Source: an uncultured Alloprevotella sp. (lineage in GTDB: Bacteria > Bacteroidota > Bacteroidia > Bacteroidales > Bacteroidaceae). From it: a DNA stretch of 64,000 bases. Shown here piece after piece: positions 18,532 to 29,218 of the stretch. The notes under the pieces were generated by a model, which worked only from the letters and a program-made list of their open reading frames with translations, did no database searches and had not been told where the DNA came from. Position numbers and translations under genes: made by a program. Every line of letters begins with the position of its first letter. Position 1 is the stretch's first letter. The stretch lies in NCBI GenBank assembly GCA_944322325.1, contig CALUOQ010000001.1:310001-374000 (forward strand), given 5' to 3'.

Positions 18532-21500
18532 ATGAAAGCACGCATCGATTTTGTCTACGCCCTGCACGGAGGTCCCGACGAGGCCTCCCTGCTCTCCGCC
18601 ATAGCGGCCCACCCGCTGGTGGGCCATGTACACGTGGTTTGCGCCGCACGGCCGTCCCCGGGCAGCCTGCCCGAAGGATGCAGTCCGCTCGTCTGCGACC
18701 GGCTGGGCAGCTCGCGCCTGCTCCGGCAGGTGAGCCGCCGCGCCGCGGGCACCTACACCCTGTTCTACCTGCGCCCGGCCACGTTGCGGCTGGGCTACCG
18801 CTGTCTGGAGCGCTTCGTCGAGGCGGCCGACGACTCGGGCGCCCTCATGGTCTACGCCGACCGCTACGACGCCGGCCCCGACGGGCGGCGTCTCCACCCC
18901 GTCACGGACTACCAGCCCGGCAGCCTGCGCGACGACTTCGACTTCGGCGGCCTCGTGCTGCTGCGCACGTCGGCACTGGCCGCCTTTTTCGAGCAGGAAC
19001 GGGCCGGCCGCCTGCGCTTTGCCGCGCGCTACGCCCTCCGCCTGTTCCTGAGCCGGCGGGGCGAGCTGCTCCACCTCGACGAGCCGCTGTACACCGAAGC
19101 CCTGACCGACACGCGCACCAGCGGCGAGAAGCAGTTCGACTACGTCGACCCGCGCCAGCGCGACGTGCAGCTGGAGATGGAACGCGTATGTACGCACCAC
19201 CTCAAGGCCGTCGGCGCGTGGCTGGCTCCCGACGAGTTCGACGAGCCGCAGCTCGACGCCGGGGATTTCCCCGTCGAAGCCTCCGTCGTCATACCCGTGC
19301 GCAACCGCGTACGCACCATAGCCGACGCCGTGGGCAGCGCACTCGCGCAGGAGGCGGACTTCGCTTTCAACGTCATTGTCGTCGACAACCACTCGACCGA
19401 CGGCACCACCGACGTCGTCCGCCGCCTGGCCGCCGACCCGCGCGTGGTGCACCTCGTGCCCGAAAGGGACGACCTGGGCATCGGCGGCTGCTGGGACACG
19501 GCCATCCGCCACCCCCTGTGCGGAAAATTTGCCGTACAGCTCGACTCCGACGACCTCTACAGCTCGCCCGCCACGCTGCGGACGATGGTCGCTGCCTTCT
19601 ACGCGCAGCGCGCCGCCATGGTGGTCGGCGCCTACCGCATGGTGGACTTCGGACTCGCCACCCTGCCGCCCGGACTCATCGACCACCGGGAGTGGACGCC
19701 CGACAACGGACGCAACAACGCCCTTCGCGTCAACGGACTGGGCGCTCCGCGCGCCTTCTACGTCCCCCTGCTGCGCCGGTGCGGCTTCCCGAACACGTCC
19801 TACGGCGAGGACTACGCTCTGGGCCTCCGCTTTTCGCGCCGCTACCGCGTGGGGCGCGTCTACGACGAGGTCTACCTGTGCCGGCGCTGGGAGGGCAACT
19901 CCGACGCGGCGCTCGACGTGGAGCACGTCAACCGCAACAACACGTACAAGGACCGCCTGCGCACCCTCGAGCTGCGGGCACGCCAGGCACTCAACCGCCG
20001 CTGGCGCCACCCGCTCATTGCCGACGAAGCCCGCGCCTTCTTCAAAGCCCAGCTGGAGTCATGGCCCGAAGTGCGGCAGCGCTTCGAGGAGCTGGAAAAC
20101 CGGGTAGAGGTACGCCGCCTGGCCGTGGACGACATGCTCGAACTGACCGTGCAGCACAACCCGGCACGCATCGTGTCGACCGCCGCGCGCACCGACGCCC
20201 GAAGCCTCGAACGGCGTCCCTGCTTCCTGTGCGACCACAACCGGCCGCCCCAGCAGATGAGCCTGCCCGTCGAGGGACGCTTCCAACTACTGGTCAACCC
20301 GTTCCCCATACTGCCCGAGCACTTCACCCTGCCCACCCGGCGCCACACGCCGCAGGAGCTGCACCACCACTTCGGCGCCCTCAGCCGCATGGTGTGGGCG
20401 ATGCCCGACCACCTGTTCATATACAACGGCGCCCGTTGCGGCGCCTCGGCACCCGACCACGCCCACTTCCAGGCCGGACGCCGCGGCATCGTCCCCCTCG
20501 AGCGCGACTGGAAACGCTACGAGAACTCGCTCGAGAAAATCTATCCGACCCAGCCGCGCGAGGAGGCCGAGCTCGAGGAAAAGGGATATAACGACAAGCA
20601 GACCGGCATCTACCGCCTGCACGGCTATGCCTGCCCGGCCTTTGTCATCCGCTCCAACCGTACGAACGGAACGTTCCCCCTGTTCAACCGACTGCTACAG
20701 GCCCTGCCCCTGAGTCAGGGCCACACCGAGCCCGACCTGAACCTGCTGGCCTGGCGCCAGCGCGGGACGGGCGGCAAGGAGGACGCGCTCGTCTTCGTCG
20801 TTATTCCCCGCAGGAAACACCGCCCCGACTGTTACTACGAGAGCGGCGAACGCCAGATGCTCGTCAGCCCCGGCGCCATCGACATGGGCGGATGCCTCAT
20901 CACGCCGCGGCGCGAGGACTTCGAGCGCCTGACGCCGACGACGGCTGTCGCCCTGCTGCGCGAAGTGGCCATCGGCGAAAGCGAGGCTACCCTTATCGCC
21001 CGCAGCCTGCACAGCCTGCCCGCGTCCGCCACGCGCACCGCGGCAGAGGTCTTCCCGGCCGGCCTGACGGAGGAGCCCTGCGTCGACGTGGGCATCGTGC
21101 ACGCCGCGACCATCGACTTCACCCTCAACGGCGACTACACCGCCAAGGGCGAAACCGCCCGCGGAGCGCAGCACGTGGCGTGCAGCGAGGGGTGCGTCAG
21201 CTGGAACGGCAAGCTGTACCGCGAACTCACCTTTCAGCCGCAGGGGGCCGACGCGTCGTTCACCCTGCACGCCGTACCCATCGGGCACAGCTTCCACTGG
21301 GAGCGGCGCGAGGACGAGACGTTCGCCGGCTCCCTCCGCCTCATCGTCGAGGACGACAAGGTCATCGCCATCAACCACGTGCCCGTCGAGCAGTACCTGA
21401 CGAGCGTCATCAGCAGCGAGATGAGCGCCACGTCCTCCCTCGAGTTGCTCAAGGCCCACGCCGTAGTGTCGCGCAGCTGGCTCTTTGCCCAGATGAAACG

Positions 21501-22374
21501 CTGCCGCACGGCCAAGGACACCACCTATTTCTCCTTCGTCCGCAAGGAGGACGAGTACATCCGCTGGTACGACCGCGAGGACCACGCCCTGTTCGACGTG
21601 TGTGCCGACGACCACTGCCAGCGCTATCAGGGCATCACGCGGCAGACACGCCCCGCCGTCGAGGAGGCCGTACGCGCCACCCGGGGGCAGGTGCTGACCA
21701 GCGGCGGGGAGCTCTGCGACGCCCGTTTCGCCAAGTGCTGCGGCGGTGCGACGGAGGAGTACGCCACGTGCTGGGAGGAAAAAAACGAGCCCTACCTGAC
21801 CGCCGTGCGCGACGCGGCGGACGGCACGCCGCTGCCCGACCTGACGGACGAGGCACAGGCCGAACGCTGGATACGCAGCAGTCCCGAGGCTTTCTGCCAC
21901 ACCCGCGACACCCGCATCCTGCGCCAAGTGCTGAACGACTACGACCAGGAGACAACCGATTTCTATCGCTGGCGCGTGGAATATACGCAGGCGGAGCTGG
22001 CCGCACTAATCCGCGAAAAGCGCGGCGAGGACTTCGGCGCCATCGTCGACCTCGTGCCCGTAAGGCGCGGGCCGAGCGGACGCCTGACGAAACTGAAAAT
22101 CGTAGGCACCCGCCGCACGCTCGTCGTCGGCAAGGAGCTGGAAATACGCCGCACGCTGTCGCCCACCCACCTGTACAGCTCGGCTTTCGTCGTGGACCGC
22201 GCCGACATCGCCGACGGCATACCCGGACGTTTCGTCCTCACCGGCGCAGGCTGGGGACACGGCGTGGGCATGTGCCAGATAGGCGCTGCCGTGATGAGCG
22301 AGCAGGGTTACACGTTCGAGCGCATCCTCAGCCATTATTATAAAGGTGCCGAACTTCAAACGCTTTACCCATGA
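18532..22374 (+). CDS. Three-domain fusion: GT2 glycosyltransferase, DUF4922, SpoIID/LytB
   Basis: 1280 aa from the ATG at 18532; the ATG at 18520 is possible but very close to the -7 box. Residues about 1-240 resemble a first glycosyltransferase-like domain (LMVYADRYD). About 245-470 is a clear GT2 domain ([10 protein letters not shown] near 249, LDSDD near 336-340). About 515-900 is DUF4922, related to nucleotide phosphorylases of the HIT superfamily, with PDHAHFQAG near 641-649. About 930-1275 is a SpoIID domain (SSEMSATSS near 961, [13 protein letters not shown] near 1241), known from lytic transglycosylases or amidase enhancers. No signal peptide is seen. The stop overlaps the AmpG-like gene. 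Confidence 0.85.
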   Translation: MKARIDFVYALHGGPDEASLLSAIAAHPLVGHVHVVCAARPSPGSLPEGCSPLVCDRLGSSRLLRQVSRRAAGTYTLFYLRPATLRLGYRCLERFVEAADDSGALMVYADRYDAGPDGRRLHPVTDYQPGSLRDDFDFGGLVLLRTSALAAFFEQERAGRLRFAARYALRLFLSRRGELLHLDEPLYTEALTDTRTSGEKQFDYVDPRQRDVQLEMERVCTHHLKAVGAWLAPDEFDEPQLDAGDFPVEASVVIPVRNRVRTIADAVGSALAQEADFAFNVIVVDNHSTDGTTDVVRRLAADPRVVHLVPERDDLGIGGCWDTAIRHPLCGKFAVQLDSDDLYSSPATLRTMVAAFYAQRAAMVVGAYRMVDFGLATLPPGLIDHREWTPDNGRNNALRVNGLGAPRAFYVPLLRRCGFPNTSYGEDYALGLRFSRRYRVGRVYDEVYLCRRWEGNSDAALDVEHVNRNNTYKDRLRTLELRARQALNRRWRHPLIADEARAFFKAQLESWPEVRQRFEELENRVEVRRLAVDDMLELTVQHNPARIVSTAARTDARSLERRPCFLCDHNRPPQQMSLPVEGRFQLLVNPFPILPEHFTLPTRRHTPQELHHHFGALSRMVWAMPDHLFIYNGARCGASAPDHAHFQAGRRGIVPLERDWKRYENSLEKIYPTQPREEAELEEKGYNDKQTGIYRLHGYACPAFVIRSNRTNGTFPLFNRLLQALPLSQGHTEPDLNLLAWRQRGTGGKEDALVFVVIPRRKHRPDCYYESGERQMLVSPGAIDMGGCLITPRREDFERLTPTTAVALLREVAIGESEATLIARSLHSLPASATRTAAEVFPAGLTEEPCVDVGIVHAATIDFTLNGDYTAKGETARGAQHVACSEGCVSWNGKLYRELTFQPQGADASFTLHAVPIGHSFHWERREDETFAGSLRLIVEDDKVIAINHVPVEQYLTSVISSEMSATSSLELLKAHAVVSRSWLFAQMKRCRTAKDTTYFSFVRKEDEYIRWYDREDHALFDVCADDHCQRYQGITRQTRPAVEEAVRATRGQVLTSGGELCDARFAKCCGGATEEYATCWEEKNEPYLTAVRDAADGTPLPDLTDEAQAERWIRSSPEAFCHTRDTRILRQVLNDYDQETTDFYRWRVEYTQAELAALIREKRGEDFGAIVDLVPVRRGPSGRLTKLKIVGTRRTLVVGKELEIRRTLSPTHLYSSAFVVDRADIADGIPGRFVLTGAGWGHGVGMCQIGAAVMSEQGYTFERILSHYYKGAELQTLYP

Positions 22375-23642
22375 AAACACGGAAACGCACTTCGCCCTGG
22401 GCCTGGATACCGACGCTGTATTTCGCCGAGGGCATCCCATACGTGGTCGTTATGGCCATCTCCACCGTCATGTACAAGCGGCTCGGCCTGGGCAACGCCG
22501 AAATTGCGCTCTATACGAGTTGGCTCTACCTACCGTGGGTGATCAAACCGTTTTGGAGCCCGTTTGTCGACCTCATCCGTACGAAGCGGTGGTGGGTCGT
22601 TGCCATGCAGCTGCTCGTCGGAGCGGCGCTCGGCGGCGTGGCCTTCACGCTGAACCTGCCGTCGGCGGTACAGTGGACCCTGGCCTGCTTCTGGCTCATG
22701 GCCTTCAGCAGCGCGACGCACGACATCGCCGCCGACGGTTACTACATGCTGGCGCTCGACTCCCACGAGCAGGCTTTCTACGTCGGCATACGGAGCACGT
22801 TCTACCGCGTGGCGACCATCGCCGGACAAGGCATACTCATCATGCTGGCCGGCGTGCTCGAAGTGTACACGCGCAGTGTGCCCTACGCCTGGAGCCTGAC
22901 GTTCTACCTGACGGCCGCCCTGTTCCTGGGCCTCTGCCTTTACCATCAGTGCGTGCTGCCCCGCCCTGCCAGCGACGACCGCCGCACCGTGGCGGCCGGA
23001 CACATCGCCGGCGAGTTCCTGGACACCTTTGTCTCCTTCTTCCGCAAGCCCGGCATCGGCGTGGCGCTGCTCTTCATGTTGCTCTACCGCTTCCCGGAAG
23101 CCATGCTCACCAAGATATGCCCGCTTTTCATGCTGGAATCCAAAGGCGGCGGCGGGCTCGGGCTGTCGACGTCAGAGCTCGGTTTCGTGCAGGGCACGGT
23201 GGGCGTCATCGGCCTGACGCTGGGCGGCATCGTCGGCGGACTGGCGGCGGCGCGCGGCGGGCTGAAAAAGTGGCTGTGGCCCATGGTGTGGAGCATCTCG
23301 CTGCCCAATGCCGTCTACATCTACCTCAGCTATTTCCAACCGACGTCCTTTTTTGCCATCAACGCCTGCGTGTTCGTCGAGCAGTTCGGCTACGGTTTCG
23401 GCTTCACCGCCTACATGCTCTACATGCTCTATTTTTCGCAGGGGCGTAACCAGACGGCCCACTACGCGATATGCACGGCGTTCATGGCCGCCGGCATGAT
23501 GCTCCCGGGTATGCTGGCCGGCTGGCTACAGGAGCATGTCGGTTACCTGAACTTCTTCATTTTGGTCCTTGCGCTGTGCCTCGTGACGGTTGTCGTAGCC
23601 CGGCTCATCCGGGTCGACCCGAAATTTGGAATAAAAGAGTGA
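22371..23642 (+). CDS. AmpG-like MFS permease
   Basis: 423 aa with about 12 hydrophobic segments. The beginning [20 protein letters not shown] and the following [18 protein letters not shown] resemble AmpG, which imports muropeptides in Gram-negative bacteria, and [12 protein letters not shown] fits the AmpG/acetyl-CoA transporter branch. Its ATG overlaps the stop of the SpoIID fusion (ATGA), so both are made from one mRNA. A peptidoglycan-acting partner supports a cell-wall recycling role, but the substrate is inferred. Confidence 0.85.
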   Translation: MKTRKRTSPWAWIPTLYFAEGIPYVVVMAISTVMYKRLGLGNAEIALYTSWLYLPWVIKPFWSPFVDLIRTKRWWVVAMQLLVGAALGGVAFTLNLPSAVQWTLACFWLMAFSSATHDIAADGYYMLALDSHEQAFYVGIRSTFYRVATIAGQGILIMLAGVLEVYTRSVPYAWSLTFYLTAALFLGLCLYHQCVLPRPASDDRRTVAAGHIAGEFLDTFVSFFRKPGIGVALLFMLLYRFPEAMLTKICPLFMLESKGGGGLGLSTSELGFVQGTVGVIGLTLGGIVGGLAAARGGLKKWLWPMVWSISLPNAVYIYLSYFQPTSFFAINACVFVEQFGYGFGFTAYMLYMLYFSQGRNQTAHYAICTAFMAAGMMLPGMLAGWLQEHVGYLNFFILVLALCLVTVVVARLIRVDPKFGIKE

Positions 23643-23671
23643 TTTCGCTTTTCTTAAAGCAATTTTCTGCG

Positions 23672-23679
23672 TATTTTTG
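23672..23679 (+). promoter_or_regulatory. -7 box of galE
   Basis: TATTTTTG matches TAnnTTTG and lies 30 bases before the galE ATG. Confidence 0.55.
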
Positions 23680-23709
23680 CGCTCAGAAAGCCCAATAACT
23701 GCTACGACA

Positions 23710-24750
23710 ATGAAAAAGACTATTTTGGTGACCGGTGGTACCGGTTTCATCGGTTCGCACACCACTGTGGAACTCCAAAATGCCGGCTATGACGTGGTCA
23801 TCGTCGACAATCTTTCGAACTCCAAGGCCGACGTCGTCGACGGTATCGAAAAGATTACGGGCATCCGCCCTGCCTTCGAAAAGGTGGATTGCTGCGACAA
23901 GGCCGGCTTGGAGGCCGTTTTCCAGAAATATCCCGACATTAGCGGCATCATTCACTTCGCTGCGAGCAAAGCCGTGGGTGAGAGCGTGGAGAAACCGCTC
24001 CTTTATTATTACAACAACCTCGTTTCGCTCATCAACCTGCTCGAGTTGATGCCCAAGTACGGCGTGAAGGGAATCATCTTCTCCTCTTCGTGCACCGTCT
24101 ACGGCCAGCCGGCGCCCGAAAACCTCCCCGTGACGGAGCAGGCACCCATCCAGAAAGCCGAGAGCCCCTATGGCAACACGAAGCAGATTAACGAGGAAAT
24201 CATTCAGGACTACGTGAAGAGCGGCGCGCCGATTGGCGCCATCCTGTTGCGCTACTTCAACCCCATCGGCGCGCACCCCACAGCTATCATCGGCGAGATG
24301 CCGAACGGCGTGCCTGCCAACCTGATCCCCTACCTCACCCAAACGGCCATCGGCATCCGCAAGGAGCTCACCGTGTTCGGCGACGACTACGACACGCCCG
24401 ACGGTTCGTGCATCCGCGACTTCATCTATGTCGTCGACTTGGCCAAGGCTCACGTCTGCGCCATGGCCCGTATTCTCGACGGCAAGCTCGCTGAGCCCGT
24501 GGAGGTATATAATGTCGGCACGGGGCACGGTGTGTCCGTCTTCGAGCTTATCAATACGTTCGAGAAGTGCACCGGCGTGAAGCTGAACTACAAGGTAGGT
24601 CCGCGCCGCCCCGGTGACATCGAGAAGGTCTGGGGCAATGTCGACAAGGCCAACAAGGTGCTCGGCTGGAAAGCTGTCCATACGCTCGAGGAGGCACTCT
24701 CGTCGGCTTGGAAGTGGCAGCAGAAATTGCGTGCCGACGGTATCATGTAA
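23710..24750 (+). CDS. galE: UDP-glucose 4-epimerase
   Basis: 346 aa short-chain dehydrogenase fold enzyme interconverting UDP-glucose and UDP-galactose with bound NAD. The NAD loop TGGTGFIGSHT is at residues 8-18. SSSCTVYGQP and YGNTK supply the catalytic Ser/Thr and the Tyr-x3-Lys pair. The C-terminal RRPGDIEKVWGNVDKANKVL and LGWKAV are typical. The start MKKTILVTGG is preferred to upstream in-frame Mets because it follows the -7 box at the right distance. GC content is a little lower than in the neighbours, as for a highly expressed gene. It is single, closed by a terminator. Confidence 0.96.
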   Translation: MKKTILVTGGTGFIGSHTTVELQNAGYDVVIVDNLSNSKADVVDGIEKITGIRPAFEKVDCCDKAGLEAVFQKYPDISGIIHFAASKAVGESVEKPLLYYYNNLVSLINLLELMPKYGVKGIIFSSSCTVYGQPAPENLPVTEQAPIQKAESPYGNTKQINEEIIQDYVKSGAPIGAILLRYFNPIGAHPTAIIGEMPNGVPANLIPYLTQTAIGIRKELTVFGDDYDTPDGSCIRDFIYVVDLAKAHVCAMARILDGKLAEPVEVYNVGTGHGVSVFELINTFEKCTGVKLNYKVGPRRPGDIEKVWGNVDKANKVLGWKAVHTLEEALSSAWKWQQKLRADGIM

Positions 24751-24794
24751 TCCGCACTGCGACACGTTGTCTTCATATCGTTTTAGTATTGACG

Positions 24795-24834
24795 GGAGTA
24801 GTCCGGCGCTATAGCCGGACTGCTCCTTTTTCTT
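24795..24834 (+). terminator. Terminator of galE
   Basis: A 13-bp stem (GGAGTAGTCCGGC with GCCGGACTGCTCC, one mismatch) and a six-base loop are followed by TTTTTCTTT. It is a textbook intrinsic terminator. Confidence 0.85.
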
Positions 24835-24855
24835 TACCGTCAGCCATTGCTCGAA

Positions 24856-26034
24856 ATGACTCCGTTCTGCCTGAAAGACGCGCCCTCACCGTGCTATATC
24901 CTCGAAGAGGAAAAACTCCGCCGCAACCTGCGGCTCATTCAGTCCGTAGCGCAGCGCAGCGGCGCCGAAATCATCCTTGCGTTCAAGGCTTTCGCCCTGT
25001 GGCGCACGTTCCCCATATTTCGCGAGTACATAGCGCACACGACGGCTTCGTCGCCGTTCGAGGCGCGCCTCGCTTACGAGGAGTTCGGCTCCAAAGCGCA
25101 CACCTACTCGCCGGCCTACGAGGAGGAAACGTTCGGCGACATTCTGGCCTGTAGCAGCCACGTCACGTTCAACTCCCTCAGCCAGTACCGCCGCTTCTAC
25201 CCCGCCGTAAAGCAGTGGAACCGCGACCACGACGCCGTCTCCTGCGGGCTGCGCATTAACCCCGAATACAGCGAAATCTCCACCGAACTTTATAATCCCT
25301 GCGCGCCCGGCAGTCGTTTCGGCATCCTCGCCGCGCAGTTGCCCGACACCCTGCCTGAAGGCGTCGAGGGCTTCCACTGCCACAACCACTGCGAGAGCAG
25401 CGCGGAAGCCCTGGCCCACACCTTGGAGCACATCGAGGCAAAGTTCGGGCGCTGGCTCGACCAAGTGAAATGGCTGAACCTGGGCGGCGGCCATCTGATG
25501 ACGCGTGAGGGCTACGACGTGGAGCGGCTCGTCAGCCTGCTGACTGACGTGCGCCGCAGGCATCCGAACCTTTCCGTCGTGCTCGAACCGGGCTCGGCCT
25601 TTGCCTGGCAAACGGGCCCCTTGGTGAGCCGCGTGGTCGACGTAGTGGAAAACGACGGCATCAAGACGGCCGTGCTCAACGTCAGCTTCACGTGCCACAT
25701 GCCCGACTGCCTGGAAATGCCCTACTGGCCGACCGTACGCGGCGCCGAAACGCTGGAAGGCCCGGCGGCAGCGGGTCACGAGCGCGACGCCGACGTCTAC
25801 CGCCTTGGCGGCAACAGCTGCCTGAGCGGCGACTACATGGGCTACTGGCGCTTTACCGCGCCGCTCAGCGTCGGCGACACCGTCGTGTTCGAGGACATGA
25901 TACACTACACCACCGTAAAGACCACGATGTTCAACGGCGTGGCCCATCCCGCCATCGCCCTGCTCCACACAGACGGCCGCCTCGACGTGCTTCGCCGCTT
26001 CGCCTACGAGGACTACCGCGACCGCATGTGTTAA
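24856..26034 (+). CDS. nspC: Carboxynorspermidine decarboxylase
   Basis: 392 aa PLP enzyme of the alanine racemase fold that decarboxylates carboxy(nor)spermidine in the alternative polyamine pathway. The PLP lysine is K44 in ILAFKAFALW. FHCHNHCESS, NLGGGHLMT and VLEPGSAF mark the barrel. The C-terminal GGNSCLSGDYMG contains the cysteine that completes the partner active site. ATG 24856 is used; a TTG three codons upstream is possible. The partner carboxyspermidine dehydrogenase is not adjacent. It begins right after the galE terminator. Confidence 0.93.
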   Translation: MTPFCLKDAPSPCYILEEEKLRRNLRLIQSVAQRSGAEIILAFKAFALWRTFPIFREYIAHTTASSPFEARLAYEEFGSKAHTYSPAYEEETFGDILACSSHVTFNSLSQYRRFYPAVKQWNRDHDAVSCGLRINPEYSEISTELYNPCAPGSRFGILAAQLPDTLPEGVEGFHCHNHCESSAEALAHTLEHIEAKFGRWLDQVKWLNLGGGHLMTREGYDVERLVSLLTDVRRRHPNLSVVLEPGSAFAWQTGPLVSRVVDVVENDGIKTAVLNVSFTCHMPDCLEMPYWPTVRGAETLEGPAAAGHERDADVYRLGGNSCLSGDYMGYWRFTAPLSVGDTVVFEDMIHYTTVKTTMFNGVAHPAIALLHTDGRLDVLRRFAYEDYRDRMC

Positions 26035-26066
26035 ACCCATAACTACGAAACAAACACCTGATTCCC

Positions 26067-28034
26067 ATGAAACAGACCCAACTACCCGAAAACGCATTCA
26101 CCGAACTGAAAGAGGGCGAAGAGTACCAGCCCCTCATGAGTCCCAAGCAGCAGTACCGCGAAGTCACGCCGTGGTCCATCTGCTGGGGTGTGCTGATGGC
26201 CGTCCTTTTCTCGGCCGCCACGGCCTACCTCGGCCTGAAAGTGGGCCAAGTCTTTGAGGCCGCCATTCCCATCACTATCATCGCCATCGGCGTGAGCGGC
26301 GCCGCCCACCGCAAGGACCCGCTCGGCGAAAACGTCATTATCCAGAGCATCGGCGCCTGCTCGGGCATGATTGTCAGCGGCGCCATCTTCACGCTGCCCG
26401 CCCTGTACATCCTACAGGCCAAGTATCCTGAAATCACGGTCAACTTCATCGAAGTTTTCCTCGCTTCGCTGCTGGGCGGCATCCTCGGCATTCTGTTCCT
26501 CATCCCGTTCCGCAAGTATTTCGTAAAGGACATGCACGGCAAATACCCCTTCCCCGAGGCCACCGCGTCGACGCAGGTGCTCGTCTCCGGGGAGAGCGGC
26601 GGCAACCAGGCGAAGCCCCTGCTCGTAGCGGGTATAATCGGCGGACTTTATGACTTTATCGCCACGACTTTCGGGCTTTGGAGCGAAACGTTCACCAGCC
26701 GGGTCTGCGCGTGGGGCCAGACGATAGCCGACGAGACCAAAGTCCTGTTCAAAATCAACACCGGGGCCGCCGTGCTCGGCATGGGCTACATCGTCGGCCT
26801 CAAGTACTCCGCCATCATTTGCTTTGGCTCCATGGCCGTCTGGTGGGTCATCGTGCCGGCCATCGCCCTGCTCTTCCCCGACCTCGACGTGGCCGGCGGC
26901 GTCACGGCAGCGGCCGCCTCGCCCGAGCAAATCTACAATTACGCCAAGAGCATCGGCATCGGCGGCATCGCCATGGCCGGACTCATCGGCATTGTCAAGA
27001 GCTGGGGCGTCATACGGGGCGCCGTCGGGCTGGCAGGGCGCGAACTGCGCGGCAAAAGCACGGCCGAGACCGACGTACCCCGCACGCAGCGCGACATACC
27101 GATGAAAATCGTGGCCATTGGCGCCCTCGCGACCATCGCCGTCATCTTCCTGTTTTTCTACTTCGGCATCATGGAGGGCAACCTGCTGTTCAGCGTCGTC
27201 GGCATCCTCATCGTGGCCGTCATCGCCTTCCTCTTCACCACCGTAGCGGCCAACGCCATCGCCATCGTGGGCAGCAACCCCGTGTCGGGCATGACGCTCA
27301 TGACCCTTATCCTCTCGTCCGTCATCATGGTCGCCGTCGGTCTGAAGGGCACGGGCGGCATGGTGGCCGCGCTGATCATGGGCGGCGTCGTCTGCACGGC
27401 GCTCGCCAGCTCCGGCAGTTTCATCACCGACCTCAAGATCGGTTACTGGCTGGGCAGCACGCCGCGCAAGCAGGAGAGCCTCAAGTTCCTCGGCACGCTG
27501 GTTTCGGCAGCCACGGTCGGCGGCGTCATCATCATACTGGAGAAGAGCTACGGCTTCACGAGCGGCCAGCTCGCCGCACCGCAGGCCAACGCCATGGCCG
27601 CAGTTATCGAGCCCCTCATGAGCGGTGCCGACGTGCCCTGGCTCCTTTACGGCATCGGCGCGGCCATAGCCCTCGTGCTGACGTTCTGCGGCGTACCGGC
27701 CCTGGCCTTTGCCCTGGGCATGTTCATCCCGCTCGACCTCAACCTGCCCTTGCTCGTCGGCGGAGCCATCAACTGGTACGTCACCTCGCGCAGCAAGGAC
27801 GGCGCCGTCAACCGCGCCCGCGGCGAGCGCGGCACCCTGCTGGCCTCGGGCTTCATTGCCGGCGGCGCCCTGATGGGTGTCGTCAGCTCGGCCATGCGCT
27901 TCGGCGGGCTCAACTTCGTCAACACCGAGTGGCTCGCCAACCCCTGGAGCGAAATCTGCGCCCTCGCGGTCTACGCCGTCCTCATCGCCTATCTGGTCAA
28001 GGCCAGCCTGGCCGGTTCGAAGGGCCGCCTCTGA
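26067..28034 (+). CDS. OPT-family oligopeptide (or metal chelate) transporter
   Basis: 655 aa with about 14-16 hydrophobic segments. The start TPWSICWGVLMAVLFSAATA, then YLGLKVGQVFEAAIPI, and the conserved KYPFPEATASTQVL motif identify the OPT family (the prokaryotic branch related to YSL transporters). These use the proton gradient to take up oligopeptides or metal complexes; the substrate is unknown. It is 32 bases downstream of nspC and may be read through from it. A small hairpin, CCCCGG/CCGGGG at 28046-28065, follows the stop. Confidence 0.92.
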   Translation: MKQTQLPENAFTELKEGEEYQPLMSPKQQYREVTPWSICWGVLMAVLFSAATAYLGLKVGQVFEAAIPITIIAIGVSGAAHRKDPLGENVIIQSIGACSGMIVSGAIFTLPALYILQAKYPEITVNFIEVFLASLLGGILGILFLIPFRKYFVKDMHGKYPFPEATASTQVLVSGESGGNQAKPLLVAGIIGGLYDFIATTFGLWSETFTSRVCAWGQTIADETKVLFKINTGAAVLGMGYIVGLKYSAIICFGSMAVWWVIVPAIALLFPDLDVAGGVTAAAASPEQIYNYAKSIGIGGIAMAGLIGIVKSWGVIRGAVGLAGRELRGKSTAETDVPRTQRDIPMKIVAIGALATIAVIFLFFYFGIMEGNLLFSVVGILIVAVIAFLFTTVAANAIAIVGSNPVSGMTLMTLILSSVIMVAVGLKGTGGMVAALIMGGVVCTALASSGSFITDLKIGYWLGSTPRKQESLKFLGTLVSAATVGGVIIILEKSYGFTSGQLAAPQANAMAAVIEPLMSGADVPWLLYGIGAAIALVLTFCGVPALAFALGMFIPLDLNLPLLVGGAINWYVTSRSKDGAVNRARGERGTLLASGFIAGGALMGVVSSAMRFGGLNFVNTEWLANPWSEICALAVYAVLIAYLVKASLAGSKGRL

Positions 28035-28081
28035 GCCACGGGCATCCCCGGCCGGTTTTCCGGGGTATATACATAGAAAAA

Positions 28082-28140
28082 ACAAGTACTACGACAGGAT
28101 TTTCTGGGACTACGACAGGAAATTCTGTCGTAGTACTTGT
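28082..28140. repeat. 21/22-bp modular array E4
   Basis: Three modules start at 28082 (ACAAGTACTACGACAG), 28103 (half-degenerate, ending ACTACGACAG) and 28125 (CTGTCGTAGTACTTGT). Steps are 21 and 22 bp. The array as a whole is an inverted repeat. It lies upstream of the Gfo/Idh/MocA gene, 63 bases before its -7 box. Confidence 0.85.
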
Positions 28141-28203
28141 TTTCCGCCTCGCCGCGGTCCGAAAAACGGACGCCGCGTTAAGATTCATTTGCAGGGAAAT
28201 ACT

Positions 28204-28211
28204 TACCTTTG
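28204..28211 (+). promoter_or_regulatory. -7 box 5 bases before the oxidoreductase ATG
   Basis: TACCTTTG, matching the consensus. Only five bases separate it from the ATG at 28217, so the mRNA is probably leaderless. Confidence 0.6.
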
Positions 28212-28216
28212 CCACT

Positions 28217-29206
28217 ATGACAGACATCAAGACCATACAGTGGGGATTCATCGGCTGCGGAGAAGTGACCGAAAAGAAAAGCGGACCGGCGTTCAGCATA
28301 GTCCCCGGCTCGAAAGTCGTCGCCGTGATGAGCCGCAACAAGGAGAAAGCCCGCTCGTACGCCGAGCGCCACGGCATCCGCCGCTGGTACAGCGACGCGC
28401 AGGAACTGGTGGATGACCCCGACGTCAATGCCGTCTACATCGCCACTCCGCCCTCGACGCACACCACCTTTGCCATCATGGCCATGAAGGCGGGCAAACC
28501 CGTCTACGTCGAGAAACCCATCGCCTCGAACTACGAGGACTGTTGCCGCCTCAACCGCATCGTCGAGAAGACCGGCGTGCCGTGCTTCGTGGCCTACTAC
28601 CGCCGCCTGCTCCCCTACTTCCTGAAAGTGGGCGAGCTGATTCGCTCGGGCGCCATAGGGCGCGTCATCAACGTGCAGATACGCTTCGCCGTACCGCCGC
28701 GCGACCTGGACTACAACCGCAAGGACTTGCCTTGGCGCGTGCAGCCCGACATCGCCGGCGGGGGCTACTTCTACGACCTGGCGCCCCACCAGATCGACCT
28801 GCTCCAGCAGTACTTCGGCCCCATCATAGAGGCCAAGGGATACAAGGATAACCGCGGCGGCCTCTACGAAGCGGAAGACACGGTGAGCGCTTGCTTCCGT
28901 TTCGATTCCGGCCTGCCCGGTTCGGGCTCGTGGTGCTTCGTGGCCCACGAGTCGGCGCGCGAGGACCGCATCGAAATCATCGGCGACCGCGGCCTGCTGA
29001 GTTTCTCCGTCTTCACCTACGAGCCGATTGTCATGCAGACCGAGCGGGGCCGCGAGGAGTTCGTCGTGCCCAACCCCGAGCACGTCCAGCTGCCCATGAT
29101 CCAGTCCGTCGTCGAACACCTCCAGGGCTTGTCCATCTGCTCGTGCGACAGCGTGAGCGCCACGTCGGTCAACTGGGTCATCGACCGCATTCTCGGCAAA
29201 TTCTAA
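28217..29206 (+). CDS. Gfo/Idh/MocA family oxidoreductase
   Basis: 329 aa NAD(P)-dependent sugar or inositol oxidoreductase type. The Rossmann motif GFIGCGEVTEKKSGPAF is at about 10-26. YVEKPIASNYEDC contains the conserved EKP lysine. The second domain has the catalytic DLAPHQIDLLQQYF. There is no signal peptide, so it acts in the cytoplasm. The substrate is unknown and neighbours do not help; the DUF4421 gene follows 12 bases later. The ATG is almost at the predicted transcription start. Confidence 0.9.
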   Translation: MTDIKTIQWGFIGCGEVTEKKSGPAFSIVPGSKVVAVMSRNKEKARSYAERHGIRRWYSDAQELVDDPDVNAVYIATPPSTHTTFAIMAMKAGKPVYVEKPIASNYEDCCRLNRIVEKTGVPCFVAYYRRLLPYFLKVGELIRSGAIGRVINVQIRFAVPPRDLDYNRKDLPWRVQPDIAGGGYFYDLAPHQIDLLQQYFGPIIEAKGYKDNRGGLYEAEDTVSACFRFDSGLPGSGSWCFVAHESAREDRIEIIGDRGLLSFSVFTYEPIVMQTERGREEFVVPNPEHVQLPMIQSVVEHLQGLSICSCDSVSATSVNWVIDRILGKF

Positions 29207-29218
29207 GCCTGCGTCGCG

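Noticed and set aside
23699..23712. GCTACGACAATG before galE as a single copy of the array module
   Set aside because: It matches only the CTACGACA core, has no partner module 21-22 bp away and overlaps the start codon.
26412..28085. A 557-codon minus-strand frame and similar long frames opposite radA, folC and the SpoIID fusion
   Set aside because: They are shadows of real genes: low-complexity His/Asp/Gly-rich translations without start signals or promoters.
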